Source of the DNA: DASPXY01 sp038227745 | Lineage (GTDB): Bacteria > Planctomycetota > Planctomycetia > Gemmatales > Gemmataceae | Reading direction: 5' to 3' | DNA: 35,687 nt | Assembly (NCBI GenBank): GCA_038227745.1 | Contig: JBBRPS010000010.1 | Span: 1-35,687 of the forward strand | Part shown: positions 7,653-15,461 of the stretch, piece by piece | Layout of the letters: the number at the start of each line of letters is the position of its first letter | Numbering within the stretch: position 1 is the stretch's first letter | The notes under the pieces: generated by a model | What the model was told of the DNA's origin: nothing | Seen by the model: the letters and a program-made list of their open reading frames with translations, nothing else | Databases searched by the model: none | Program-made: the position numbers and the translations under genes

Positions 7653-9935
7653 TCACTTCGCTCCCGCGGACGCCCGCTCGCACCAGGGCCGCCACATCTC
7701 CCGGTATGCCCTTTCCAGTCCCCGCGTGAACCCGGCGCCGTCGCACAGCGGCGCCTGCCTCACCCGCTCGCGCAGGCCCGCACGCAGCTCCGCCAGCCCC
7801 GCGACATCGCCCGCCAGCCGGACGGCCGCCGCGTGGTAGTCTTCTGGCGTATCGCCGATCAGCTCCCCCAGGCCCACGCACGACAGGATGCCGGCGACCA
7901 TGCGCCCGGCGTGGTGCCGCCCGCGCAGCGTGACGACCGGCACGCCCAGCCACAGCGACTCGCACGCCGTCGTGTGCCCGCTCCACGGGAAGGCGTCGAG
8001 CGAGACGTCGATCTCCTCGTAAACGCGCAGGTGCTGCCGGTTGACCGGCTCGGCGTGGTGCAGCGCCAGCCGCTCCGGCCCGACGCCGCGCTCCGCGAAC
8101 CGCCGCCGCAGCATCTCCGCGGCCTGGCCCTTCAGGGTGTTGCGCGACAGCAGCAGCCGCGCCGAGGGGACGTCGGCGAGGATGCGGCACCAGAGGTCCA
8201 GCACGCCGTCGTTCAGCTTTTCCAGCTTGTGCAGCGAGCCGAAGGTGACCGTGCCGCGGCGAGAGGCCGGCGAAGGCGACACGTCCGGGGCGTCCGGCGG
8301 CGGGGCGTAGCAGCAGAAGACCGGGGCGAGACGGACAACCTCCTCGCTGCCGCAAGGCGCCGCGCCGGGCGGCTCGGTGACGGCGTCGGCGAGGCGGTAT
8401 CCGATCGCGTCCAGGCCGGTGGTGCAGGGGTAGCCCAGGTAGGTGACCTGCACGGGGGCCGGCCGCAGCGCGAAGGCGCGCAAGCGGTGGTTCGGCGTGT
8501 GCCCCGCGAGATCGACCAGGACGTCGATGCCGTCCGCGCGCAGCCGGCGGGCCAGTTGCTCGTCGGACAGGCCGAGGGTGTCGTGCCATTGGTCGGCCAG
8601 CGCGCGCAGGTGGGCCGTCGCCGCGTCGGGGGCCGCCACGTCGGCGTAACAGACGCACTCCACCTGCTCCCGGTCATGGTGGCGCAGGATCGGCTCCAGG
8701 AAATAAGACACCGCGTGGGAGCGGAAGTCCGCCGAGACGTAGCCGACGCGCAGGCGCCGCTTCGGGTCGGGCGTATTCGTGTGGGGAGAGGGGGCCGCGG
8801 GAGGCGCGTGCAGTTCGGCCCAGCGCCGGTGCTCCGCGAGCAGCACGTCGGGCGTGACGTGTGGGTCGTAGTTGAGCGACGTCAGGTAAGTGCTGTGGGC
8901 AGCGCGATCCTCCGGCTTCACGCGCAGCACCTCGCGGAACAGCTCCAGGGCCTCGGCGAGCTGCCCCCGTGCCTGCACGGCCAGTCCGAGGTTGAAGCGC
9001 GCGGGCGTCAGGTCGGGGCGGAGGCGCAGGGCCCGCTGGTAGCTGGCCACGGCGTCGTCGAGGTCGCCCTGCGTGTTCTGGGCGTTGCCGAGGTTGTTCC
9101 AGGCGTCGGCGTCGTTGGGGCGCAGGCGCAGGGCCTCGCGAGCGCTCGCCAAAGCCTCGGCGACGTGATGCCGGGCGAGGAGGGCGCCGCTCAGGTTGAT
9201 GTGGGCGTCGACGTAATCGGGCCGGCCGTGCAGGAGCCGGCGGTAACACTCGATCGCGCGGTCGAGCTGGCCGGCGGACTGCAGGACACGGCCCAGGTTG
9301 TTGTGCGCCTGGGCGAACTGCGGAGCGGCCACGATGGCCCGCTGGTAGCTGGCGATCGCCTCATCGAGCTTGCCCTGGTCCAGGAGGGCGTTGCCGAGGT
9401 TGTTGTGCGCCTGGGCGAAATCGGGGCGCAGGCGGAGGGCTTGTTGGTAATGGGCGATGGCCTCGCCGGCCCGTCCCAGTTGGTTGAGGACGATCGCGAG
9501 GTTGCAGAGCACCTCGGGATCGTCGGCGTTGTGCCGGAGGGCCTGCTCGAAGGCGGCCCTGGCCCCTTCGCGGTCGCCCCTGGCGGCGAGGGCGATGGCC
9601 AGGTTGTTCAGCACCTGCGCGTTGCCGGGGAGGAGGCGCAGGGCCTCCTGGTGGCAGGCGAGGGCGTCGTCGAGGCGGCCGAGGTCCTGGTAGGCGGCGC
9701 CGAGGCAGGTGTGGTAGGAGGCGGTGGTGGGCCCGGCGGCGACGGCCTGGCGCAGCCAATCGACGGCGCGGTCCGCCCGGCCGCCCTGGTAGGCGAGGGT
9801 GCCCATGAGCTGAAGGGCGCCGCCGTGCCGCGGGTTGAGGGCGAGGGCCTGGCGGGCATAGTATTCCGCCTGTTGCGGCTGGCCGGAGTGCCAGTGCCGC
9901 ATGGCGATGTCGAAGAGGTCGTTGTCGCTCGGCAC
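7653..9935 (-). CDS. TPR/GT41 glycosyltransferase (SPINDLY/O-GlcNAc transferase-like)
   Basis: A 760-residue protein with about ten 34-residue tetratricopeptide repeats (residues 5-345; units such as AQAHNNLGNALLDQGKLDEA) and a GT41 catalytic region from about 393. Catalytic landmarks are RLRVGYVSADFRSHAVSYFL, LVDLAGHTPNHRL, APVQVTYLGYP, FGSLHKLEKLND and DAFPWSGHTTACESLWLGVP followed by RHHAGRMVAGIL. Relatives transfer GlcNAc or fucose to Ser/Thr of proteins, so bacterial versions are thought to modify cytosolic proteins. The start is inferred as GTG at 9935 (VPSDNDLFDIAMRHW) because GCGAGG lies 7-8 bases upstream and everything further upstream is non-TPR, low-complexity sequence. It is divergent from the secreted protein at 10166. 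Confidence 0.93.
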   Translation of the reverse strand: MPSDNDLFDIAMRHWHSGQPQQAEYYARQALALNPRHGGALQLMGTLAYQGGRADRAVDWLRQAVAAGPTTASYHTCLGAAYQDLGRLDDALACHQEALRLLPGNAQVLNNLAIALAARGDREGARAAFEQALRHNADDPEVLCNLAIVLNQLGRAGEAIAHYQQALRLRPDFAQAHNNLGNALLDQGKLDEAIASYQRAIVAAPQFAQAHNNLGRVLQSAGQLDRAIECYRRLLHGRPDYVDAHINLSGALLARHHVAEALASAREALRLRPNDADAWNNLGNAQNTQGDLDDAVASYQRALRLRPDLTPARFNLGLAVQARGQLAEALELFREVLRVKPEDRAAHSTYLTSLNYDPHVTPDVLLAEHRRWAELHAPPAAPSPHTNTPDPKRRLRVGYVSADFRSHAVSYFLEPILRHHDREQVECVCYADVAAPDAATAHLRALADQWHDTLGLSDEQLARRLRADGIDVLVDLAGHTPNHRLRAFALRPAPVQVTYLGYPCTTGLDAIGYRLADAVTEPPGAAPCGSEEVVRLAPVFCCYAPPPDAPDVSPSPASRRGTVTFGSLHKLEKLNDGVLDLWCRILADVPSARLLLSRNTLKGQAAEMLRRRFAERGVGPERLALHHAEPVNRQHLRVYEEIDVSLDAFPWSGHTTACESLWLGVPVVTLRGRHHAGRMVAGILSCVGLGELIGDTPEDYHAAAVRLAGDVAGLAELRAGLRERVRQAPLCDGAGFTRGLERAYREMWRPWCERASAGAK

Positions 9936-10091
9936 GGGGACCTCGCAAAGGGGCGCGGGAGGAAGGAGGGTCGTGCGGGTAGCATAGGCGAACGGCCGCG
10001 GCCCCGTCAACCAGGGAGCCACTGCACCCGCTGCGGGGCGGGCGTGGGCTTTTCCCATTCTCGCTGGGGCCGCCGGGAATAGCATGAGCCT

Positions 10092-10116
10092 GGCACGCGG
10101 CGGGCCCCGGCGTGCC
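10092..10116. repeat. Small inverted repeat in the divergent intergenic region
   Basis: GGCACGC (10092-10098) and GCGTGCC (10110-10116), 11-base spacer. It lies between the divergent glycosyltransferase and secreted-protein genes and could be an operator or a leader hairpin; nothing else decides. Confidence 0.3.
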
Positions 10117-10165
10117 GCCCCTTCAGGTCCCATAACCGAGGCCCGAACCCAGAGGGAGTGTTGCC

Positions 10166-10888
10166 ATGCGTTGCCGACCGTTTGTGCTGTTCCTGCCCGC
10201 CGCGCTGTGCGTGCTGCTCGCGGAGGCCGCGGCCCAGAAGAACGAGGCGGAACAACTCTACCGCGACATGGAGAAAAAGCTCAAGGCGGCGAAAACCCTG
10301 GAGGTGGTCTTCGAGTCGAAGTTCGAGGAGGGCGAGAGGGGCGGCACGTTCAAGGGCACCCTCAAGCTCGGGGAGGGCAACAAGGGCAGCCTGGAGATGC
10401 AAGGCGACGTGCAGGGCAAGGAGATGGCGGTGAAGCTGACCTCCGACGGGCAAAAACTGACGACGACGATGACGCCCCCCGGGAAGTCGCAGGAGAAGCC
10501 GGTGCCGAAGCGCTTCGGCACCGAGGCCAGGACCGTCGTGGCGCGGGTCGGCCCGACGGCCGGCATGTTCTTCGTCGTTCGGGTCGGCGAAGCCGGCAAG
10601 GAGGAGGGCGAGCCCGATATCGAGAAGATGGTTCAGGTCTCCGACTTCAAGGACGCGGGCAAGGAGAAGGTGGGCGACCGGGAAGCGCGGGTGATCGAGT
10701 TCAAAGTGACGCTCGGGGAGAAGGCGCCGGCGACGGCCAGGCTCTGGCTCGACGCGAAGAGCCACCTGCCGCTCAAGCGCGCGTTGTCCGCGAAGAAGGG
10801 GGAGCAGACCATGACCGCGACGGAGACGTACTCCGTGTTCAAGGTGGGCGGCAAGAAGGGCGGGAAGAAGTCCGCGGCGCCGAAGTGA
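10166..10888 (+). CDS. Secreted LolA/DUF2092-like hypothetical protein
   Basis: A 240-residue exported protein. Residues 1-23 form a signal peptide (MRCRPFVLFLPAALCVLL, AEAAAQ). The mature part starts with a helix (AEQLYRDMEKKLKAAKTLEV), then beta-rich sequence of alternating charged and hydrophobic residues, as in LolA-type lipoprotein-carrier folds (GTFKGTLKLGEGNKGSLEMQ, ARVIEFKVTLGE, ARLWLDAKSHLPLKR). It ends in a Lys/Gly tail. Such proteins are numerous in Gemmataceae; their cargo is unknown. GGGAG lies 8-12 bases before the ATG. It is divergent from the glycosyltransferase gene. The fold call is by pattern only. Confidence 0.7.
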   Translation: MRCRPFVLFLPAALCVLLAEAAAQKNEAEQLYRDMEKKLKAAKTLEVVFESKFEEGERGGTFKGTLKLGEGNKGSLEMQGDVQGKEMAVKLTSDGQKLTTTMTPPGKSQEKPVPKRFGTEARTVVARVGPTAGMFFVVRVGEAGKEEGEPDIEKMVQVSDFKDAGKEKVGDREARVIEFKVTLGEKAPATARLWLDAKSHLPLKRALSAKKGEQTMTATETYSVFKVGGKKGGKKSAAPK

Positions 10889-10918
10889 CGGCGGCCGTGA
10901 ATGACCCCCGGGCCGCCG
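10889..10918 (+). terminator. Hairpin directly after the secreted-protein gene
   Basis: CGGCGGCC (10889-10896) pairs with GGCCGCCG (10911-10918) across a 14-base spacer, beginning on the base after the TGA stop. No T-run follows. The 10919-11028 stretch beyond shows nothing further. Confidence 0.45.
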
Positions 10919-11028
10919 GACGGTTCCCGGCGACCTGGGGCCTCCTGGCGGGGCGGATTGCAGAAACCTCGACCGCCGAGGGGTTTGCGTCGATCATCGG
11001 GTGCGCTGTTGTTTTGCCGTCTGCGCGG

Positions 11029-11034
11029 TACAAT
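11029..11034 (+). promoter_or_regulatory. Candidate -10 element for the HNH gene
   Basis: TACAATGAG, 56 bases before the HNH start. The best -35-like text (CTGTTG at 17 bases) is poor. Confidence 0.25.
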
Positions 11035-11090
11035 GAGGCCGAAGCAAGCCGCTTTCATGGCGAAGGCGACGTGGCGCGGAAGTATCACCG

Positions 11091-11570
11091 ATGGCGAAAC
11101 GACCGCCGATTCCCGCGGAGCTCGAGAGGGCGGTGCTGGTCGAATGCGGGCACAGGTGCGCCATCCCGACGTGCCGGCAGGTGCCTGTCGAGCTCGCGCA
11201 CATCACCCCGTGGTCGAAATGCAAGGATCACACCTTCGACAACTTGATCGCGCTTTGCCCGACCTGTCATACGCGGTACGACAGGGGCGAAATTGATCGG
11301 AAGTCGATGCACATTTACAAACTCAATTTGCTTCTGGTAAACAGCCGCTACGGGGACCTGGAGCAGCGGGTGATCCGAAAGTTCGTAAAGGACCGGACGA
11401 CGGACGAATTTTGGTGGTTTGCGGACATGGATATACTCCTCGTTTACTTGCTTGACGATGGCTTGCTGCAGGAGGTGGGACAAACGCGAGCCGTCGGTGG
11501 ACTCGTGCAGAACCTGTACAAATTGACGAGTAAAGGGCGAGAGTATGTCGGCCGCTGGCCCACGAGCTGA
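11091..11570 (+). CDS. HNH endonuclease with C-terminal winged-helix-like region
   Basis: A 159-residue protein whose first 65 residues are an HNH nuclease. It has the zinc pair C23/C28 (CGHRCAIPTC), LAHITPWS with catalytic-site His37, Asn51 in FDNLIALCP, and the zinc residues C56/C59 with His60 (CPTCHTRYD). The C-terminal half has helices and a terminal LTSKGREYVGRW strand-turn typical of a winged-helix wing, so it may bind DNA or sense a partner. There is no restriction methylase nearby. It lies 9 bases before the small cysteine-rich gene, so the two are probably one transcript. It could act in defence, DNA processing or as part of a decayed island; the sequence does not say which. Confidence 0.88.
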   Translation: MAKRPPIPAELERAVLVECGHRCAIPTCRQVPVELAHITPWSKCKDHTFDNLIALCPTCHTRYDRGEIDRKSMHIYKLNLLLVNSRYGDLEQRVIRKFVKDRTTDEFWWFADMDILLVYLLDDGLLQEVGQTRAVGGLVQNLYKLTSKGREYVGRWPTS

Positions 11571-11579
11571 GGTGCCGAG

Positions 11580-11885
11580 ATGGAAGACAAGCCGGTGATC
11601 CATAATGGCGTCGAAATGGCCGCGGGCTGGCCGGAGCGCATCCTGGCGGCCCAGGATCACGCCGCCTACACGATCGGTGGAAAACGCTACCCACGGCTCC
11701 GCTATGGCGAGGAGGAGGAGGATTGGGGCGCGGGCAAGAACCCCTGTCATGACTGTGCGGTGACGAAAGGGCAACTCCACGTCCCGGGTTGCGACGTGGA
11801 GCGGTGCCCGCGCTGCGGCGGCCAGGCGATCTCGTGTGGCTGCCCCTATGAAGAAGAGGAGACGTCGTCTGTCGCGAATTCCTGA
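11580..11885 (+). CDS. Small cysteine-rich (zinc-binding) protein
   Basis: A 101-residue protein with a clustered metal-ligand pattern: C56-H-D-C59, H67, C71, then C76-P-R-C79 and C86/C88, reading CHDCAVTKGQLHVPGCDVER and CPRCGGQAISCGC. The PGCDxExCPxCGGQ pattern occurs in many small bacterial proteins of unknown role, as far as I recall. The N-terminal half has a GGKRYPRLRYGEEEEDWG segment. It begins 9 bases after the HNH stop, so translational coupling or joint function is plausible. No catalytic motif is seen; it could be a nucleic-acid- or protein-binding zinc ribbon. Confidence 0.8.
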   Translation: MEDKPVIHNGVEMAAGWPERILAAQDHAAYTIGGKRYPRLRYGEEEEDWGAGKNPCHDCAVTKGQLHVPGCDVERCPRCGGQAISCGCPYEEEETSSVANS

Positions 11886-11907
11886 GTTCAGTGCGGAGAA
11901 CGGCAAC

Positions 11908-11944
11908 TCGTTTCGCCGCGGTTCGCAGAACCGCGGCGAAACGA
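11908..11944. terminator. 17-bp perfect hairpin between convergent operons
   Basis: Left arm 11908-11924 (TCGTTTCGCCGCGGTTC), loop GCA, right arm 11928-11944, all paired. It lies 23 bases after the cysteine-rich gene and 64 bases beyond the BNR gene stop, so it is placed to end both transcripts. The arms end in runs of A or T only three long. Confidence 0.75.
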
Positions 11945-12008
11945 AGATTGACATCTTCTGATTATGGACCTTCCAGGCTGCGATTTCGGCGGTCGGACCT
12001 TTTCGCGT

Positions 12009-15000
12009 TTACTTCCCCTTCCACGCCGGCAGCCGCCCCGGTGTCCACGGCGCCCCGGCTTCCTCCAGGGCCTCTTGCAGCCGCCGCAGCTCCGTCTCGA
12101 CCAGCACCCGCAGGCGCCCCAACTCCTTCGTGAACTCCTCGTTGGCGATCGCGTAGGAGTCGCGCTGCGTCTGCGTCGGCCGCGCCAGCGTGTAGCGCTG
12201 CGCCCGCGCGATGTAGTTCACGCGCTCCGAGATCGACAAAGGCGTGTTCTCGTCGCGCGCCCGCAGCACCACGTCGCCGCGCAGCGCCCGCAGCACCTCG
12301 CGGTTCTGCTTCTCGATGGACCGGGCCACGTCCTTCCACTTCGGTGCCACGCGCGGCGTGTGGTCCAGTACCCGCTTGATCCGCTCCAGCTTCGCCGCCA
12401 GGTCGTTCGCCGTCTCCAGCGCCCCCGCGACCGCGCGCTGCAGCTTCAGCACCTGCCGCTGGAAGCCGCCCAGCGCCTTCAGGTCGGCCGGCGTCGCCGT
12501 GACCGTGCTGTCCGGCACCACCTTGAACTCGCGCGCCGCTCCCAGCGGCGTCACCACGCCGCCGACGCGCTTCGCCAGCGCCACCTTGTAAGTCCCCGGC
12601 AGCACCAGCGGCCCCTGCGGCGGCTGTCCGAACACGTCCTCGTCCGCCTCCTTGGCCAGCGGCTTCGGCAGCACCGGCGCCGGCTCGCGCAGGTCCCAGC
12701 TCACGCGGTGCATGCCCTGCGTCACCGGCCCCGTCAACGTCCGCTGCACCTTGCCCGCCGCGTCGGAGATGATCAGCAGCACGGCCGGCGCCTCCTCTTC
12801 CGCCTCTGCCCGCAACTCGTCCTTCGTCGGGTACGGCGGCGGACCGGCCTTTTTCGCCGCCGACTTCTCCCCGTCGCGCCGCTGCTGCTTCTGCGTCTTG
12901 AGCGCGTTCTTGAGGTAATAGGTAAACGTGGCCCCGAACGGCGGGTTGTCCGCCGTGTAGAACGCCGAGCCCTGGAACGCCTTGCCCGGCAACCCGTACT
13001 GCCGCGTCGGAATGTATAGCAGCGCCGCGCGCACGGGGAACAGCTCCGCCTCCTGCCGCAGCGCCTTCGGCGTCAGCGTCCGCAGCAGACTGTAGTCGTC
13101 GAGAATGTAGATACCGCGGCCGAAGGTGCCGACCGCCAGGTCGTCCACCTGCCGCTGCACCGCGAGGTCCTTCACCGCGATCGTCGGCAGGCCGCCCTTG
13201 AGGCGCACCCACTTCTTGCCGCCGTCGATCGTGAAGAACAGACCGAACTCCGTGCCGGCGAACAGCAGGTCCGCGTTGACGTGGTCCTCCGCGAGCGCCA
13301 GCACCGAGCCGCGCTCCGGCAGGTCGCCCTTGATGCTCTTCCACGTCTGCCCGGCGTCCGTGCTCTTGAGCAAGTAGGGCGCGAAGTCGCCGTTCTTGTG
13401 GTTATCGAAGGAGAGATAAACCGTGTCCTGCGCGTGCCGCGAGGCCAGCAGGCGCGTGACGTAAGTGCGCTCGGGCACGCCGGGGAACTTCTCGACCTTG
13501 CGCCACGTCTTGCCGCCGTCGTCCGTCCCCTGCACCAGGCCGTCGTCGGTGCCGACGTAGAGCAGCCCCTCCTTCAGCGGCGACTCGCTCAGCGCGATGC
13601 AGTTGCCGTAGAGCGACGTCGATTGATGCTTCGCGACGGCGTCCGGTCCCCAGAGCTTGCCCATGACGGGCAGCTTGTCGCGGTCGAGCTGGCGCGTCAG
13701 GTCGCCGCTGACCGCCTTCCACGAGTCGCCGCGGTCGTCGCTGCGGAAGAGGATGTTCGCCGCGAAGTACAGCCGCGTGTGCTGGTGCCGGCTGAGGAGG
13801 AGCGGCGCGTCCCAGTTCCAGCGCAGCGGCGGTTCGCCCTTGCCTGGCTGCGGCTGGATGCCGACGCTCTCGCCGGTGCGGCGGTCGTAGCGCGTCAGCA
13901 CGCCGTATTGCAGCTCGCAATAGACCGTGTTCGGGTCCTTCGGATCGACGCGACAGTGGAAGCCGTCTCCCCCCTGCGTGACGAACCAGTCGGCGTTGGT
14001 GATGCCGCTCACGCTGCGCGTCTTCGCCGGGCCGCCGAGCGTGAAGTTGTCCTGCGTGCCGCCGTAGACGTTGTACCACGGCCCGTTGTCGTCCACGGTG
14101 ATGTCGTAGAACTGCGTGATCGGTAGGTTGGCGACGAAGCGCCAGTTGGCGCCGCGGTCGTGGCTCTCGTAGACGCCGCCGTCGCAGCCGACACGGTAGT
14201 GGTTCGCGTCCTTCGGGTCGATCCACAGCGCGTGGTCATCGACGTGCCGCCACTTCGAGCCGAGCCGCCGCAGCGTCTTGCCGCCGTCGTCGGACACCTG
14301 CAGGTACACGCCCATCACGTAAACGCGGTCGGCATTCTTCGGATCGACCACGACGCCGGCGAAGTACATGGCGCCCTGGTCGAAGTCGTTGCGCCGCTCC
14401 CACGTCTCGCCCAGGTCGGCCGAGCGGAAGACGCCGCCCTTCTTGTCGATCGACTCGACGCCGGCGTAGACGACGTCCGGGTTGCTCGGGGCGATGGCCA
14501 GCGAGATGCGGCCCAGGTCCTCCGTGGGCAGGCCCGTCTTGACCTTCCTCCAGTTGGCGCCGCCGTCGGTCGATTTGTAAATGGCGCTCTCGGGGCCGCC
14601 GTTGATGAGGGTCCAGACGTGGCGGCGGCGCTGGTAGGCGGCGGCGAGCAGCACGTCGGGGTTGCGCGGATCGAGGACGACGTCGGTCACGCCGGTGTTC
14701 TCGCCGATCGACAGCACGCACTTCCACGTCTTGCCGCCATCGGTCGTTTTGTACAGGCCGCGGTCGCCGCCGGCGTTCCACAGCGGCCCCTGGGCGGCGA
14801 CGTAGACGACGTCGGAGTTGCGCGGGTCGATGAGGATGCGGCCGATGTGCTCGGAGGTCTTCAGGCCGACGTTTTTCCACGACTTGCCGCCGTCGTCGGA
14901 GCGGTAGACGCCATCGCCGTAGGAGACGCTGCGCTGGCTGTTGTTCTCGCCGGTGCCGACCCAGACGACGTGCGGGTTCTTCGGGTCCAGCGCGAGGGCG

Positions 15001-15287
15001 CCGATGGAGTACGAGGCTTCGTTGTCGAAGACCGGCGCCCAGGTGGTGCCGCCGTTGGTCGTCTTCCACACGCCGCCCGAGGCAGCGGCGACGTAGAACT
15101 GGCTGTAATCCTTCGGGTGGACGGCGAGGGCGATAACGCGGCCGGAGGTGACCGCCGGACCGACGGCGCGCAGCTTCAGGCCGCTGAAGGTTGCCGCCGA
15201 GAGCGGGTCGGCGACCTTCGCCTGCGACGGCTGGGCGGGTATCTGAGGGAGGAACAGCAGAGGGAGGATGGCGTGGAGTGCGGACAT
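12009..15287 (-). CDS. Secreted VPS10/BNR (Asp-box) repeat protein
   Basis: This is a 1092-residue protein with an N-terminal hydrophobic signal (LHAILPLLFLPQIPAQPSQA). About eleven Asp-box repeats follow: TTNGGTTW, SDDGGKSW, TTDGGKTW, STDGGANW, SADLGETW, SDDGGKTL, SHDRGANW, SDDRGDSW, TDDGGKTW, STDAGQTW and TIDGGKKW. These form a sortilin/VPS10-type beta-propeller over residues 40-720. The segment AVGTFGRGIYILDDY marks its end. Residues 730-1090 form a separate part with an Ig-like strand region (PVTQGMHRVSWDLREP) and a long helical C-terminus. Similar proteins in planctomycetes and Bacteroidetes are annotated as glycosyl hydrolases, but I see no catalytic residues. The start has GAGAGG 6-7 bases upstream. 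Confidence 0.92.
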   Translation of the reverse strand: MSALHAILPLLFLPQIPAQPSQAKVADPLSAATFSGLKLRAVGPAVTSGRVIALAVHPKDYSQFYVAAASGGVWKTTNGGTTWAPVFDNEASYSIGALALDPKNPHVVWVGTGENNSQRSVSYGDGVYRSDDGGKSWKNVGLKTSEHIGRILIDPRNSDVVYVAAQGPLWNAGGDRGLYKTTDGGKTWKCVLSIGENTGVTDVVLDPRNPDVLLAAAYQRRRHVWTLINGGPESAIYKSTDGGANWRKVKTGLPTEDLGRISLAIAPSNPDVVYAGVESIDKKGGVFRSADLGETWERRNDFDQGAMYFAGVVVDPKNADRVYVMGVYLQVSDDGGKTLRRLGSKWRHVDDHALWIDPKDANHYRVGCDGGVYESHDRGANWRFVANLPITQFYDITVDDNGPWYNVYGGTQDNFTLGGPAKTRSVSGITNADWFVTQGGDGFHCRVDPKDPNTVYCELQYGVLTRYDRRTGESVGIQPQPGKGEPPLRWNWDAPLLLSRHQHTRLYFAANILFRSDDRGDSWKAVSGDLTRQLDRDKLPVMGKLWGPDAVAKHQSTSLYGNCIALSESPLKEGLLYVGTDDGLVQGTDDGGKTWRKVEKFPGVPERTYVTRLLASRHAQDTVYLSFDNHKNGDFAPYLLKSTDAGQTWKSIKGDLPERGSVLALAEDHVNADLLFAGTEFGLFFTIDGGKKWVRLKGGLPTIAVKDLAVQRQVDDLAVGTFGRGIYILDDYSLLRTLTPKALRQEAELFPVRAALLYIPTRQYGLPGKAFQGSAFYTADNPPFGATFTYYLKNALKTQKQQRRDGEKSAAKKAGPPPYPTKDELRAEAEEEAPAVLLIISDAAGKVQRTLTGPVTQGMHRVSWDLREPAPVLPKPLAKEADEDVFGQPPQGPLVLPGTYKVALAKRVGGVVTPLGAAREFKVVPDSTVTATPADLKALGGFQRQVLKLQRAVAGALETANDLAAKLERIKRVLDHTPRVAPKWKDVARSIEKQNREVLRALRGDVVLRARDENTPLSISERVNYIARAQRYTLARPTQTQRDSYAIANEEFTKELGRLRVLVETELRRLQEALEEAGAPWTPGRLPAWKGK

Positions 15288-15335
15288 GGTGGACCTCTCT
15301 CGTGGGATGAGTGACGAGTCGTGAGGAAGCCAGGC

Positions 15336-15352
15336 CGGGCTTCAAAAGCCCG
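15336..15352. repeat. Small hairpin upstream of the BNR gene
   Basis: CGGGCTT (15336-15342), loop CAA, AAGCCCG (15346-15352). It is close to the larger hairpin at 15365-15392 and may act with it as a double terminator for the sigma-factor gene. Confidence 0.4.
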
Positions 15353-15364
15353 CCGAGTGTTCAC

Positions 15365-15392
15365 TTCGTTTAGCCGCGAGCGGCTAAACGAA
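15365..15392. terminator. 13-bp hairpin downstream of the sigma-factor fusion gene
   Basis: Left arm 15365-15377 (TTCGTTTAGCCGC), two-base loop GA, right arm 15380-15392. It lies 70 bases after the stop of the minus-strand ECF fusion gene and upstream of the same-strand BNR gene, so it probably separates them. From memory, GTTTAGCCGC palindromes are common between planctomycete genes. Confidence 0.65.
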
Positions 15393-15461
15393 AACGGCGG
15401 ACTCACGAAACTCTGACCCACGGAGAGATATATCCGCGGCGGAGGGCGGCGGCAGGTCGGC

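Noticed and set aside
7617..10082. 821-codon open frame on the plus strand
   Set aside because: Antisense to the glycosyltransferase gene; its apparent repeats mirror the TPR periodicity.
12009..15287. Sialidase or glycoside hydrolase activity for the BNR protein
   Set aside because: Asp-boxes are structural only; the Arg triad and Tyr/Glu nucleophile of sialidases were not seen.
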